From positions 1,116,001 to 1,180,000 of the forward strand of contig NZ_CP098732.1 of NCBI RefSeq assembly GCF_023824315.1: 64,000 nt of DNA. The letters run 5' to 3'. The DNA is from Acinetobacter tibetensis. Its GTDB lineage: Bacteria > Pseudomonadota > Gammaproteobacteria > Pseudomonadales > Moraxellaceae. The notes beneath the pieces were generated by a model that was not told the origin of the DNA, searched no databases, and saw only the letters and a list, made by a program, of their open reading frames with translations. Numbering within the stretch: the first letter of the stretch is position 1; each line of letters starts with the position of its first letter. This document shows, piece by piece, positions 19,846 through 30,694 of this stretch. Both the position numbers and the translations under genes were made by a program.

Positions 19846-20262
19846 ATGGATACATTTTTAGGATTTATTGGTTTTCTAATTTTGATTATTTGTCCGATAT
19901 ATTGTGCTATGTATATGGACGCAAATGAGAAAAATGAGGACCAGAAAAAGATGACTTTTTTTCTTGCGTTTATTCCGAGCGTCCTTGTTTTGATTTTGGC
20001 TGTGTATTTGAAAGCTGATCAACCGACCGAAACGTCACAAGCCTGTGGAGTGGTCAAGTTCTATAAAAAATATGCAATTAAACATGACCATTTTGAACGA
20101 ATAGCCATTCAATTTGAGCATTCTGAATACAATAGGCATCTGTTATTTGATGAAAAACTGCTAAGAAAATCAAAAGGAGAATACGTTTGTTTTGAATATC
20201 TGGATAAGTTTAAAAATACGGGTTTGGCTGAGTCCAAAATTCTAAGATGGATTGATGAGTAG
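19846..20262 (+). CDS. Small membrane protein of unknown function
   Basis: A 138-residue protein with two hydrophobic helices (about residues 3 to 25 and 37 to 56) joined by a short charged loop of Asn, Glu and Lys. A soluble, charged C-terminal domain of about 80 residues contains two cysteines. No family recognised. The gene is isolated between the sohB terminator and the convergent yjdF-like gene. Confidence 0.6.
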   Translation: MDTFLGFIGFLILIICPIYCAMYMDANEKNEDQKKMTFFLAFIPSVLVLILAVYLKADQPTETSQACGVVKFYKKYAIKHDHFERIAIQFEHSEYNRHLLFDEKLLRKSKGEYVCFEYLDKFKNTGLAESKILRWIDE

Positions 20263-20324
20263 CGAATAGCATTTAAATGATTTATTTAAGTTTCATATGC
20301 ATTGATTTTCATTAGCCAGATAAA

Positions 20325-20960
20325 TTAGTTCTTAGCTTTAGCTTGTTGCAGCAAATAAATACCGCCTGTGATCATGGCACCTAAAGTTGCAAGCAGCATG
20401 TCCACATGGGCATCCCAGATATCACCTTGCTGCCCATTGTAATTTTCTGCATCTTCGGGAGAAAGTTGAATAGCAATCAACCATTCAATCCATTCATAAA
20501 TCAGGCTGGTTGCCATTACAAATTGAATCACCAATAGAAAAAGCACATAAGGTTTAAGGTTAGGTAACCAAACTTGAAATACACGATAGAAAAAAGGGTA
20601 AAGCAGAAGACCATAAGCCAAATGCACCCAACGATCATACATGTTGCGAGTCCAGCCCATAGTTTGATTTAAATCAAAATGAAAAACTTGCAGGATCCAT
20701 TCGTTATAAGGTACATAAGAATATAAATAATGAGCTGCTAAAATATGGATCAAAAGAAAAGCTAAATAAAGAGCAAAATTGACAAAGCTTAAGCCTATTT
20801 TTTTCAAAGTAATGTACAACACAAGCAGCATAAAAATGGTTCCTGCTTGATGAAGTAAATACGATTCAAATTCTAATGGATGAATACTGGCAATTGAAAT
20901 TGTAGCAGCAACAATCGCTAAACAAATCCAGTGTTTAAAAGTAAGTTGGTATTCGATCAT
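20325..20960 (-). CDS. DUF2238/YjdF-like membrane protein
   Basis: A 211-residue integral membrane protein with six or so hydrophobic helices. It carries a conserved polar stretch MYDRWVHLAYGLLLYPFFYR and a late acidic loop with EWIEWLIAIQ and the GQQGDIWDAHVDMLLA motif that marks the YjdF/DUF2238 family. No biochemical function is known to me for the family. It is the last gene before the purB terminator on the same strand but has its own start just beyond it. Confidence 0.75.
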   Translation of the reverse strand: MIEYQLTFKHWICLAIVAATISIASIHPLEFESYLLHQAGTIFMLLVLYITLKKIGLSFVNFALYLAFLLIHILAAHYLYSYVPYNEWILQVFHFDLNQTMGWTRNMYDRWVHLAYGLLLYPFFYRVFQVWLPNLKPYVLFLLVIQFVMATSLIYEWIEWLIAIQLSPEDAENYNGQQGDIWDAHVDMLLATLGAMITGGIYLLQQAKAKN

Positions 20961-20990
20961 TAAATTTATTCATATAAATAGTTAAGCATA

Positions 20991-21018
20991 AAAAAGCGAA
21001 GCCTAAGCTTCGCTTTTT
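20991..21018 (-). terminator. Intrinsic terminator after purB
   Basis: A 12-bp perfect stem AAAAAGCGAAGC / GCTTCGCTTTTT with loop CTAA. It lies immediately downstream of purB on the minus strand. Confidence 0.9.
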
Positions 21019-21032
21019 AAATTAACAGCAAA

Positions 21033-22430
<1,398 letters not shown>

Positions 22431-22478
22431 TTAAACTTTGGAATAAAACGTAAAACGAAAATTTCGTACAGCATGAGG

Positions 22479-23210
22479 TTAGATCACCTGATACTGTAAA
22501 CGAGCGAGATCTTGAATGTCTTGGAGCAGTTTACGTTTGCTAAAAATCATGCCCCAAGAGCTTCCTCCAAGCTGACGCCACAAATGTGCCATTTGTAGAC
22601 CAGTAAAGAGGGCAGCACGAATTCGGTTGGTATGCGCTGTATCCTTAAATGCTTCTGCATTGCCACGCACCATAATACGAGGATTAATTTGTCCTGCGGT
22701 ATCGACATAGGTTTGGGCTAAGTTGGCAAGAATGCTCGGATGCGTATAGTTATTGTCGAAAAAAGAGAGTTGTTTTAGAATTTTTTGCTGTGATTTTTCA
22801 ATAATTTCTACAAACTTTGGATTACTGTAGACCTTTTTTTCTAATTGTAATAATGCCATAGCATAGGACATGGGAAGCTTGGCATTCGAGAGTTTGGGTA
22901 AGCGGGATTTCGGTGCAGGATTAAACGGTTGGGTAATACTGCTTTCTAGGGTTTTCAATCCTAGAGAGATATCAGCAAGTTGATTGAAAAAATCTAAGGT
23001 TTGACAGGATTGATTGGACGTTGGACGGATATTTAGGCTGGCTTTAATGAGCTGTTCTAAATAGAAATTCCCGCTATCTCCGATGCTCTGTCGCCCAGAA
23101 ATAGCTGTCATATGGGTGAGTTGTGTTGCCTGAAACACAGCCGCAAGCGCCAATGCACGATTTTGGCGTTGACTTAAAGTTTGAGGCTGTTGAAACGGTA
23201 ACTCAACCAT
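22479..23210 (-). CDS. hflD: HflD-family high-frequency-lysogenization protein homologue
   Basis: A 243-residue all-helical protein. I take the ATG at 23210 (MVELPFQQ) because AAGGA is nine bases upstream; a TTG nine bases earlier sits too close to that site. Family hallmarks are [16 protein letters not shown] near the start and [25 protein letters not shown] near the end. In E. coli HflD is membrane-associated and interacts with lambda CII; its housekeeping role is unclear. It lies between mnmA and purB, the usual place. Confidence 0.9.
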   Translation of the reverse strand: MVELPFQQPQTLSQRQNRALALAAVFQATQLTHMTAISGRQSIGDSGNFYLEQLIKASLNIRPTSNQSCQTLDFFNQLADISLGLKTLESSITQPFNPAPKSRLPKLSNAKLPMSYAMALLQLEKKVYSNPKFVEIIEKSQQKILKQLSFFDNNYTHPSILANLAQTYVDTAGQINPRIMVRGNAEAFKDTAHTNRIRAALFTGLQMAHLWRQLGGSSWGMIFSKRKLLQDIQDLARLQYQVI

Positions 23211-23224
23211 ACCGAACAATCCTT

Positions 23225-24361
23225 TTATGCAATAAAATCTGGCTTAGGGGCATTGGTATGATGAATGACACCACCACCTAAACAAATATCATCTAAATAA
23301 AACACGACACTCTGACCTGGAGTAACAGCACGTTGTGATTCATCAAATTCAACGCGAACACCATTTGGCATTGTGTCATCTTTATATAATACGCAAGCTT
23401 GGTCGGGCTGGCGATAACGGGTTTTTGCCGTACAGCGGAAACCTGTAACAGGGATGTCTTGTTCACCTGCAACCCAGTCAATCGCTTCACTCCAAAGCAT
23501 TGTACTTTGCATTAAGGGGTGATCATGACCTTGACCGACCACAAGGCGGTTATGTTCAATATCTTTATGTAAGACGAACCAAGCACCTTCGTCAGCACCT
23601 TTCATACCACCAATGCCAATGCCGCCACGCTGACCGAGCGTATAGTACATTAAGCCGTGATGATCACCAACCTCTTTCCCGTTATCCAATACAATTTTTC
23701 CGGGTTGAGCGGGTAAGTATTGTTTCAAGAAGTCATTAAATCGGCGTTCTCCAATAAAACAAATACCTGTTGAATCTTTTTTCTTTGCAGTAGCTAAGCC
23801 AAGTTCTTCGGCAATGCGACGAACTTCTGGTTTTTCAATTTCACCCACAGGGAACAAGGTTTTATTAATTTCACGGCCATGTACGGCATGTAAGAAATAA
23901 GTTTGGTCTTTGTTTTGATCTAAACCACGTAGTAATGGCGCATATTCTTCACCACGTGAGTTGGTCAGAGTTTCACCGCGACGGCAATAATGACCTGTGG
24001 CAATAAAATCCGCACCTAAATTCACGGCATGGTCGAGGAAGGCACGGAATTTAATTTCTTTATTACACAAGATATCTGGGTTTGGGGTACGACCTGCGGC
24101 ATATTCAGCAAGGAAGTGTTCAAATACACGATCCCAATATTCCATGGCGAAATTGGCAGTATGTAATTTAATTCCAATTTTATCGCAAACGGCTTGCGCA
24201 TCGGCAAGGTCTTCCATTGCGGTACAATATTCCGTGCCGTCATCTTCTTCCCAGTTCTTCATGAAAAGTCCTTCAACTTGATATCCTTGTTGAAGAAGAA
24301 GTGCTGCAGATACAGAAGAATCTACACCACCAGACATACCGACGATGACACGTTGTTGCAT
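23225..24361 (-). CDS. mnmA: tRNA-uridine 2-sulfurtransferase
   Basis: A 378-residue enzyme that thiolates U34 of Glu, Gln and Lys tRNAs. The PP-loop [12 protein letters not shown] begins at about residue 8, the first catalytic cysteine is in [12 protein letters not shown] (about 100) and the second in [13 protein letters not shown] (about 200). I place the start at 24361 (MQQRVIVG), which matches the family. A frame running further upstream to 24448 would overlap nudJ by over 80 bases. Another ATG four codons earlier (24373) is possible; both touch the nudJ stop, implying coupling. Confidence 0.95.
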   Translation of the reverse strand: MQQRVIVGMSGGVDSSVSAALLLQQGYQVEGLFMKNWEEDDGTEYCTAMEDLADAQAVCDKIGIKLHTANFAMEYWDRVFEHFLAEYAAGRTPNPDILCNKEIKFRAFLDHAVNLGADFIATGHYCRRGETLTNSRGEEYAPLLRGLDQNKDQTYFLHAVHGREINKTLFPVGEIEKPEVRRIAEELGLATAKKKDSTGICFIGERRFNDFLKQYLPAQPGKIVLDNGKEVGDHHGLMYYTLGQRGGIGIGGMKGADEGAWFVLHKDIEHNRLVVGQGHDHPLMQSTMLWSEAIDWVAGEQDIPVTGFRCTAKTRYRQPDQACVLYKDDTMPNGVRVEFDESQRAVTPGQSVVFYLDDICLGGGVIHHTNAPKPDFIA

Positions 24362-24365
24362 AGGA

Positions 24366-24851
24366 TTAAGCATCCAGATTTGAGATAAGAGGAGAGTTTT
24401 GGTGCTCATAAATGAGCGATAAAGGGTATTGTTGCCCAGCGAGCGCATCTTTCACTGCTTTAATCACTAACGGGCTACGGGCGCGAGCAGTTTCTTGAAG
24501 TTCATCCAAGGTCATCCATTTTGGACCGATAATCCCTTGATCGAGTTCAGCTTCAGGAAAATACTCTAGAACATGTGCTAAAAAACAAAATCTAAAATAA
24601 GTACGGTCAGGAAACATGGGTGGAGTGTAAGTATAAATGCCTAATAGAGCATCTACTTCAACCGCATGACCTGTTTCTTCCATAGTTTCACGAACAGCCG
24701 CTTGAATAATGCTTTCACCACATTCAACATGCCCAGCAGGTTGGTTAAATACCGTATGTGTAATGCCTTCGCTATATTCTTCGACAAACAGAAACTTTCC
24801 GTCTTTTTCAACGACAGTAGCTACAGTGACATGAGCTGCCCAAGCGGTCAT
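24366..24851 (-). CDS. nudJ: NUDIX hydrolase, NudJ-like
   Basis: A 161-residue cytoplasmic pyrophosphatase. The Nudix box [20 protein letters not shown] followed by TG is complete (about residues 40 to 61) with all catalytic glutamates. NudJ proteins act on nucleoside di- and triphosphates and on the thiamine precursor HMP-PP. Position directly ahead of mnmA, as in E. coli, supports the name. The stop codon overlaps or abuts the mnmA start. Confidence 0.9.
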   Translation of the reverse strand: MTAWAAHVTVATVVEKDGKFLFVEEYSEGITHTVFNQPAGHVECGESIIQAAVRETMEETGHAVEVDALLGIYTYTPPMFPDRTYFRFCFLAHVLEYFPEAELDQGIIGPKWMTLDELQETARARSPLVIKAVKDALAGQQYPLSLIYEHQNSPLISNLDA

Positions 24852-25312
24852 AAAAAAGTACCATGGAATAAAAGGAGTATTCTACAAAATTTAGAAGGCG
24901 GTGGCTATGTTGACAGGCAGTTTTCTTTGGGGGAATCAATCCTCTGTTGGTTTAATCATGCTGTTTTATTTATTTCTTAGATCTTCATTGATTGATGAAA
25001 TGGTTTGAGTAAAGATGCATTTTTAAGTTTAAATATAATTATAGCTCACTTGTTAATTTTTTCAGGGAAGGCGTTAGCTTTGTAAAGCAATTTTCAAATT
25101 TTGAAAGAAACTTTTGAATTTTGGTGATAATCTCACCAAAATCTTGAACATTCTCTATTTTTTCAGAGTTGTATTTAAAAAATTTTAATACTCCATTAAG
25201 GTTGAATCTAGAATTTAACGATAGAAAATAGGTTTAGCAATAGAAATACTTTATAAGCTGTAAATGATCTGAATTGGAATAAGGCTACATTTACAGTTTA
25301 TTTAAAATTAAA
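24852..25312. other. Intergenic region with a possible gene fragment
   Basis: About 460 bases between nudJ and the frameshifted gene. On the minus strand at about 25039-25236 an open frame of some 65 codons ends at 25039, with a lysine-rich amphipathic sequence (KIQKFLSKFENCFTKL). It has no credible start codon or ribosome site and begins right after a stop, so it may be the remains of a lost gene or chance. Nothing else is visible. Confidence 0.35.
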
Positions 25313-25853
25313 TTATTCTGGGATTATATTTTTGTCACGAGGAATTTCAGAAAATAGAGTGTAGAGCATATCTGGATTTTTCTTTAAGCCAGCACCATCT
25401 ATATACTTCCACTCCTGAGATTCAAGTGGGCGTACAGCGAGCATAAATGACTTATCTCCTGTCATAGCTTTGCCATTCATTAAGATAGTCAGTTGTTTGG
25501 GAATGATACAAAACTCTTTTTTTCCAAAAATATAACTATTTTTGTGGTGGCTGAATATCGATTTTCTTGACTTGGATATTTCTATTTTTAAAGGAGTTAG
25601 CTGCGAGTGCTAGAATGGCATTATAGTTTTCTTTACCACCTGAAAGTTCAATAATAGATGAATCTGATTTTTCTGCAATATATTGATAATTAGAGCTATT
25701 TAATGCAGTACTCATTTGGGTTATTTCTTTGGAAATGACTTTGTCATAATCTTTCTTGCATTGAGTTGCATCAGCAAAAGCAGTTGTTGAAGATAAAATC
25801 ATTCCTGTGAAAAAGATTTTTATGAATTGTGATGTATTAAATTTATATAGCAT
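25313..25853 (-). pseudogene. Small secreted protein gene broken by a frameshift
   Basis: The first frame (25536-25853, 105 codons) begins with a signal peptide (FFTGMILSSTTAFA) and ends at a TAG just after a run of five A (25539-25543 on the minus strand). Removing one base of that run continues in another frame with NSYIFGKKEFCIIPKQLTI and later LESQEWKYIDGAGLKKNPDM, ending at 25313. The joined product of about 179 residues looks like a proper periplasmic protein, with a Cys in each part. Family unknown. Either a real +1 frameshift or a sequence error in the A run explains this. Confidence 0.7.
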
Positions 25854-25949
25854 TAACGGTTACTCAGAATTTGAATCAATATTTGTCTACATAGATGAGA
25901 TGTGTTAAACGCACTTATAAAAAGTATGAAATAAGAAAATTCTAAATGA

Positions 25950-26495
25950 TTAATCTTGTTCTCGGTAATTATTTGCCACTTTCACATAATGTCGTGCAGA
26001 GTAAGTTAAAAACTCTTTTTCTTTATCGGTTAAAGGACGCGATTTTTGCACTGGGCTACCGACATAGAGATATCCACTTTCCAAACGTTTACGAGGTGGA
26101 ACTAAACTACCTGCGCCAATCATTACATCATCTTCGATAATCACATCATCTAAAACAATACTGTTGATTCCGACCAATACACGATTGCCAATGGTACAGC
26201 CATGTAAAGTGACATGATGTCCAATCGTGACATCTTCACCAATAATAAGAGGAGAACCGTTCGGTTTAGCATCATTTTTATGGCTAACATGCAGCATGCA
26301 GTGATCTTGCACATTACTGTATTTGCCAATGCGAATACTATTTACATCGCCGCGAATCACTGCGAAAGGCCATACGGAAACATGATCTGCCAGTACGACA
26401 TCTCCAATCACAATAGAGGCATCATCAACATAGCAGCTTGCATCAATCTTTGGTTTGCTATTTAGATAAGGACGGATATTTTTTTTCATGTTCAT
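25950..26495 (-). CDS. Gamma-carbonic-anhydrase-like left-handed beta-helix protein
   Basis: A 181-residue hexapeptide-repeat protein. The metal-ligand histidines characteristic of gamma carbonic anhydrases and YrdA/PaaY relatives are in DHCMLHVSH (about residues 67 to 73) and IGHHVTLHG (about 92 to 97). The WPFAVIRGD stretch is also typical. The family forms trimers; activity varies from carbonic anhydrase to thioesterase, so the reaction cannot be fixed here. Starts at 26495 or two codons later are equally possible. Confidence 0.85.
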   Translation of the reverse strand: MNMKKNIRPYLNSKPKIDASCYVDDASIVIGDVVLADHVSVWPFAVIRGDVNSIRIGKYSNVQDHCMLHVSHKNDAKPNGSPLIIGEDVTIGHHVTLHGCTIGNRVLVGINSIVLDDVIIEDDVMIGAGSLVPPRKRLESGYLYVGSPVQKSRPLTDKEKEFLTYSARHYVKVANNYREQD

Positions 26496-26535
26496 ACAGC
26501 ATCATTCAGCAATTTAGAGCAGAGTATAAAAGAAA

Positions 26536-26565
26536 AAAGCACTCGTATTTACATACGAATGCTTT
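26536..26565 (-). terminator. Terminator after dacC
   Basis: Arms AAAGCACTCGTAT and ATACGAATGCTTT (one mismatch) with loop TTAC. On the minus strand it is followed by a T-rich run. Confidence 0.75.
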
Positions 26566-26589
26566 AACTTTAGTTTAAGTCGTTAAATC

Positions 26590-27738
26590 TTAAAATAAGT
26601 TTGCAAAGAATTGTTTAATATGGTCGATTAAACGTGCAAAGAATCCAGCTTCTTCAACCGCTTGTAATGCAATCAAAGGTTTCTCTGAAATCACTTTGCC
26701 ATCTAAGCTTGCAACGTACTTACCAACCACTTGACCTTTTTGTAAAGGAGCAGTGAGTTTAGGTTGAACCACAAGTTGCGTTTTAATCGCATCTGCTTTG
26801 CCTTTAGGCATAGTCACATTGAAGTTTTCGGCTAAGCCAATTTGAACTTCATTTTCTTTACCAAAGTAAACTTTTGCTTTAGCCAAAACTTGGTTTGCAG
26901 GTTGAACTTTAACAGTTTCAAAGTTTGCAAAGCCCCAAGCCAATAAGCTACGTGTTTGTGTCGCACGCTCTTGTACCGTTGGAGTACCAAATACCACAGA
27001 GATCAAACGCATTGGACCACGTTTTGATGAAGTGGTGATGCAATAACCTGCTTCTTCCGTATGACCTGTTTTTAAACCATCTACACTTGGGTCAGTATAA
27101 AGCAGGGCATTACGGTTGCCTTGTTTAATACCATTAAATGCAAATTCTTTTTCAGAATAGATTGGGTAGTATTTTGAACTGTCATGAATGATATGTTGTG
27201 CAAGCGTTGCCATATCTTTTGCAGTTGAATAGTGACCATCCGCAGGCATACCAGTTGAGTTGATGAAGTGAGTATTGGTCATGCCCATACGTTTTGCTTC
27301 TTCATTCATCATGTAAGCAAAAGTACCTTCATTTCCAGCAATATGCTCAGCCATTGCTTTAGACGCGTCGTTACCTGATTGGATAATGATACCACGCAAC
27401 ATTTCTAAAGCTGTTGCCGTACCATTAAGTGGTACATACATACATGATTCTGTGCTACTACCACGACACCATGCAGATTCGTTCATACGAACTTTTTCAT
27501 CTTCAGTCAGCTCACCCTTCAACAGTTTTTGTTCAATGATGTAACTGGTCATCATTTTTGTCATTGAAGCAGGTGCTAACTTTTCATTTTCATTTTTCGC
27601 TGCGAGGATTTGCCCCGTCTCATAGTCCATCAAAACATAAGATTTATTATTGAGTTCTGGCGGCGTAGATAAGACAGTTGCTGCGAAAGAGAAACTTGGT
27701 AATAGTAATGTTGCAGCAAGGGCGCTTTTACGGATCAT
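26590..27738 (-). CDS. dacC: D-alanyl-D-alanine carboxypeptidase (PBP5/6 type)
   Basis: A 382-residue penicillin-binding protein trimming the last D-Ala of peptidoglycan side chains in the periplasm. The start at 27738 gives a normal signal peptide MIRKSALAATLLLPSFSFA; a GTG 11 codons earlier is less likely. The three active-site motifs are present: SMTK (about residue 60), SGN (about 121) and KTG (about 224). The C-terminal beta domain and a final amphipathic helix (ARLIDHIKQFFANLF) for inner-membrane anchoring are seen. Confidence 0.94.
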   Translation of the reverse strand: MIRKSALAATLLLPSFSFAATVLSTPPELNNKSYVLMDYETGQILAAKNENEKLAPASMTKMMTSYIIEQKLLKGELTEDEKVRMNESAWCRGSSTESCMYVPLNGTATALEMLRGIIIQSGNDASKAMAEHIAGNEGTFAYMMNEEAKRMGMTNTHFINSTGMPADGHYSTAKDMATLAQHIIHDSSKYYPIYSEKEFAFNGIKQGNRNALLYTDPSVDGLKTGHTEEAGYCITTSSKRGPMRLISVVFGTPTVQERATQTRSLLAWGFANFETVKVQPANQVLAKAKVYFGKENEVQIGLAENFNVTMPKGKADAIKTQLVVQPKLTAPLQKGQVVGKYVASLDGKVISEKPLIALQAVEEAGFFARLIDHIKQFFANLF

Positions 27739-27856
27739 TTCTAGCGGGTTCCAATATCTTGATGTAAGCACAAAGAACTTAGCATTCTAGGACAAAGCAT
27801 AGCCGACTTCTACCTGTGAAATCGGCTTATTTCAAAAGTATTGTAACCAATTTGTT

Positions 27857-28240
27857 TCAATTACTATAGGTGGTCAATTCTTGACAGATTTCTTTATTTT
27901 TATCATCACCCGCAGTTTTAGCATCAGATTTTGCCTCAGCTAAAATTGGCTTAAATTTTTTGTTTTTACTTAATTCAGCCAATGCAGAAACAGCATCTTT
28001 TTCTTCAGGAAGATGTTCATGTGCGAGTTTGGCATAGCCTTGTTCAAAGCCATTTTTATTGTCAACTAGGTTAGGGCAAATTTCTGAAAGTACATAAATT
28101 GCAGCAAGTTCTTGTTGAGTAACTGTTTGGTTTGGTGTGACTTCAATATTTTCGTCTTTGCTTTCTTCTGCATGAGTGAAAGAAAAAGTAAACGCGGTGA
28201 GTAAAGCTAAAGATGTTGTTTTTAAAGCAGTAAATTTCAT
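27857..28240 (-). CDS. Small periplasmic protein, paralogue A
   Basis: A 127-residue secreted protein. The start at 28240 yields the signal peptide MKFTALKTTSLALLTAFTFS with cleavage near THA. A longer frame to 28366 adds an implausible hydrophobic leader. The mature part has two cysteines in EICPN and KEICQEL that are probably disulfide-bonded, separated by a helical region. The next upstream gene on the same strand encodes a similar protein (EVCPA ... AVCMDV), so the two form a tandem paralogous pair. Function unknown. Confidence 0.7.
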   Translation of the reverse strand: MKFTALKTTSLALLTAFTFSFTHAEESKDENIEVTPNQTVTQQELAAIYVLSEICPNLVDNKNGFEQGYAKLAHEHLPEEKDAVSALAELSKNKKFKPILAEAKSDAKTAGDDKNKEICQELTTYSN

Positions 28241-28372
28241 AAACAATAAACTCAAAAAGATCAATCTATGTGAGCTAAGGTTAAACAGATTATGTAGAAA
28301 TGGAAGAGGGAAAGTGTATATAAATGGTTGAAATAGTGAAGAAGTTGTGGACTTGGTAAAACACAATTAAAG

Positions 28373-28406
28373 CTTACGAACAACTTGGCTTGAAGTCATT
28401 CGTAAG
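28373..28406. repeat. Long hairpin between the two paralogues
   Basis: Perfect outer arms CTTACGAA (28373-28380) and TTCGTAAG (28399-28406) enclose a second short stem ACTT/AAGT. The tail on the minus strand is T-rich but not a clean T run, so it could be a weak terminator or a message-processing site between the two genes. Confidence 0.55.
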
Positions 28407-28418
28407 TAATTTCAGCAA

Positions 28419-28790
28419 TTACGCTTGATATTCAACAACATCCATACATACAGCTTGTTGTTCTTCTTGACTGGTTTCTTGAGCAGCTTTACGTGTTTCT
28501 TGCAAAATAGATTTATATTCTGGGTCAGACTGGAGTTGATCTATAGTTGTTGAACCAGAGTAGTCTTTTAAATACATTTGGGTGAGTAATTTTACATTTG
28601 CATCTAATTTTGCATTCTTCCCAATAACCGCAGGGCAGACTTCAGCCATAATTTGAGTAGATGCGATATCTTCTTTTACAATGCTATTGGCTTCTTCTGG
28701 GCTTAAACCATCATTTGCGTTGACTGCTTGAGTAAATAAAACTGCAAGACCAAATCCCAAAACACTACGAAATGATAAAGTTTTAATCAT
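28419..28790 (-). CDS. Small periplasmic protein, paralogue B
   Basis: A 123-residue secreted protein with a signal peptide ending near VNA (residue 25). The mature protein has the same plan as its neighbour at 27857-28240: TQIMAEVCPAVIGKN, a helical middle with YKSILQETRKAAQE, and a final QQAVCMDVVEY. The two conserved cysteines probably pair. It is divergent from surE. No family with a known role is recognised. Confidence 0.72.
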   Translation of the reverse strand: MIKTLSFRSVLGFGLAVLFTQAVNANDGLSPEEANSIVKEDIASTQIMAEVCPAVIGKNAKLDANVKLLTQMYLKDYSGSTTIDQLQSDPEYKSILQETRKAAQETSQEEQQAVCMDVVEYQA

Positions 28791-28894
28791 TGTAAGGCAC
28801 TCATTTAGTGATAGATATTGAGCGCTAATATATATAATTTCACATATAATTCAATGAAATGTTCTAGTCAGTCACTTTTTAAGGCGAGTTTTTT

Positions 28895-29662
28895 GTGAAT
28901 ATTCTAATAGCCAATGATGATGGTGTTTTTGCGCCAGGGATACAAGCTTTAGCACGTGCGCTAAAACCATTAGGTCGTGTGGTGATTGTAGCACCTGAAA
29001 GTGAACGAAGTGGTTTTTCCAGTGCTTTAACTTTAGATCGACCGCTGCGACCAATCTCTATTGCACCAGATGTTTGGGCGGTGAATGGAACACCAGCGGA
29101 TTGCGTGTATCTTTCAATGAACGGATTATTCGATTTTGAGTTTGATTTGGTGGTCAGTGGCATTAATAGCGGTGCCAATCTTGGTGATGATGTACTGTAT
29201 TCAGGTACAGTCGGTGCAGCATTTGAAGGGCGTTTAATGAAACAACCTGCAATAGCAGTTTCTTTAGCGGGAAGCAATGTACGTAGTTATGAGCATCCAG
29301 AAGATTACACAGTTGCGGCACAATGGGTGCATGACTTTATTCAGGCAGGTTTACCAGAATTACCACCGCGTCATATTTTGAACATTAATATTCCTGATGT
29401 CGTCGAGTTGCAAGGTCAGAAAATTACCTATCAAGGTCGTCGCTATCAATCTAAACCGATTACCAGTCATGTCGATCCACGTGGTCGTCAAGTGTACTGG
29501 ATTGGTTTGTCTGGTGAGGCAGTGGCTGAACCAAAACAGGGGATTGCAGGTATTGAGTCTGATTTTTTTGCTGTTGCTAATGGTTTTGTCAGTATTACCC
29601 CCATTCAAATGGATGCGACCAATTATGAAATTTTACAGAACTTGCATGAACAGTATCGCTAA
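28895..29662 (+). CDS. surE: 5'/3'-nucleotidase SurE
   Basis: A 255-residue metal-dependent phosphatase of nucleoside monophosphates. The metal-binding start [16 protein letters not shown] and the [23 protein letters not shown] stretch (about residues 88 to 110) are diagnostic. The start is GTG at 28895 with AAGGCGAG before it. An nlpD-like gene follows. pcm and rpoS, which complete this locus in E. coli, are absent, as expected for Acinetobacter. Confidence 0.96.
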   Translation: MNILIANDDGVFAPGIQALARALKPLGRVVIVAPESERSGFSSALTLDRPLRPISIAPDVWAVNGTPADCVYLSMNGLFDFEFDLVVSGINSGANLGDDVLYSGTVGAAFEGRLMKQPAIAVSLAGSNVRSYEHPEDYTVAAQWVHDFIQAGLPELPPRHILNINIPDVVELQGQKITYQGRRYQSKPITSHVDPRGRQVYWIGLSGEAVAEPKQGIAGIESDFFAVANGFVSITPIQMDATNYEILQNLHEQYR

Positions 29663-29698
29663 AACATCAAAAGTCTTGTAAATGTTGTAACTTTGTGA

Positions 29699-29730
29699 AA
29701 AAGTCCGTGAATGCGGATTTTTTCAAAATA
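29699..29730 (+). terminator. Terminator after surE
   Basis: Stem AAGTCCG / CGGATTT (one G-T pair) with a six-base loop and T run. Confidence 0.6.
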
Positions 29731-29786
29731 TTTTTGCTACTCTTACGCGCATGAAAACCAATAAAGACATATAGAGAGGAAGATAA

Positions 29787-30599
29787 ATGCCTGCGATGTC
29801 GCAAAATCGGATCTTTGCTACGCCAACAGCATTGTTGAAAACCCTAGTAATCTCAACTGCTATTGTGACCACTGCTATTTTAAGTGGATGTGCATCTAAA
29901 CCTCAAATTAATAATCCGACCCGTTACGCAACGGCTCCAGACTATTATACTGTGCGCTCTGGCGATACCTTGAGTGGAATTGCGGCACGTTATGGACTAA
30001 GTTATGTCAGCATTGCCGATATGAATGATGTTGCGCCACCGTATCGCATATATGTAGGCCAGTCGCTCAAGCTGAAAGGTTCTGGCAATAATCGTCGTAC
30101 CACCACGACTCAAGCAGTCACTCAAACTGCTCCGATTCAACGTCAGGCAATCACATTACCAACCACTCCGTCGGCCACGACAACACCTTCGACCACCAGC
30201 TCTGTACCTGCTACTCCAGCACAAGTAACTTCTTTGCGTTGGGTTAAACCATCGAATGGCGCTGTAATTGAAAACTTCAATTTAGCCAATAATGTGAAAG
30301 GTATTCGTTATAGTGGCAATGTAGGTGATCCAGTGTACGCCGCTGCAAATGGTCAAGTGGTTTATGCTGCTGATGGACTGAAAGAATATGGTAACTTAAT
30401 CTTGGTTAAGCATATTGATGGCTATATTACGGCTTATGCACATAACAGCAAGATGATTGTGAAAAGCGGAGAAAATGTAACGGCTGGTCAAAAAATTGCG
30501 GAGGTGGGTTCATCTGGTGCAAGCCGTACCATGCTTGAGTTTCAAGTACGCTTAAATGGTAAACCAATCAATCCGACCAATGTTTTACCAATAAATTAA
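29787..30599 (+). CDS. nlpD: NlpD-like lipoprotein with LysM and degenerate LytM domains
   Basis: A 270-residue outer-membrane lipoprotein. The lipobox is LSGC (Cys about residue 35). A LysM domain (YYTVRSGDTLSGIAARYGLS) follows at about 52, then a Thr/Ser/Pro linker and a C-terminal M23 domain. The catalytic residues are lost: the usual His and Asp of the first motif are in VKGIRYSG, and the HxH motif reads LEFQVR. This matches NlpD/EnvC-type activators of amidases in cell division rather than an active peptidase. Its place after surE supports the name. Confidence 0.9.
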   Translation: MPAMSQNRIFATPTALLKTLVISTAIVTTAILSGCASKPQINNPTRYATAPDYYTVRSGDTLSGIAARYGLSYVSIADMNDVAPPYRIYVGQSLKLKGSGNNRRTTTTQAVTQTAPIQRQAITLPTTPSATTTPSTTSSVPATPAQVTSLRWVKPSNGAVIENFNLANNVKGIRYSGNVGDPVYAAANGQVVYAADGLKEYGNLILVKHIDGYITAYAHNSKMIVKSGENVTAGQKIAEVGSSGASRTMLEFQVRLNGKPINPTNVLPIN

Positions 30600-30694
30600 A
30601 TTAAGATCATTACAACTTTTAAATTTCACCGTATAATCCAATGAGTTGCTTTTATCGAAAGGTAGGAGCATCTCATAAGTTTAGAGGGAAATTT

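Noticed and set aside
24362..24448. Longer N-terminus for MnmA
   Set aside because: The extra residues overlap nudJ and are foreign to the family, which begins at MQQRVIVG.
29397..29681. Second open frame inside surE on the plus strand
   Set aside because: Shadow of surE in another frame, without start signals.
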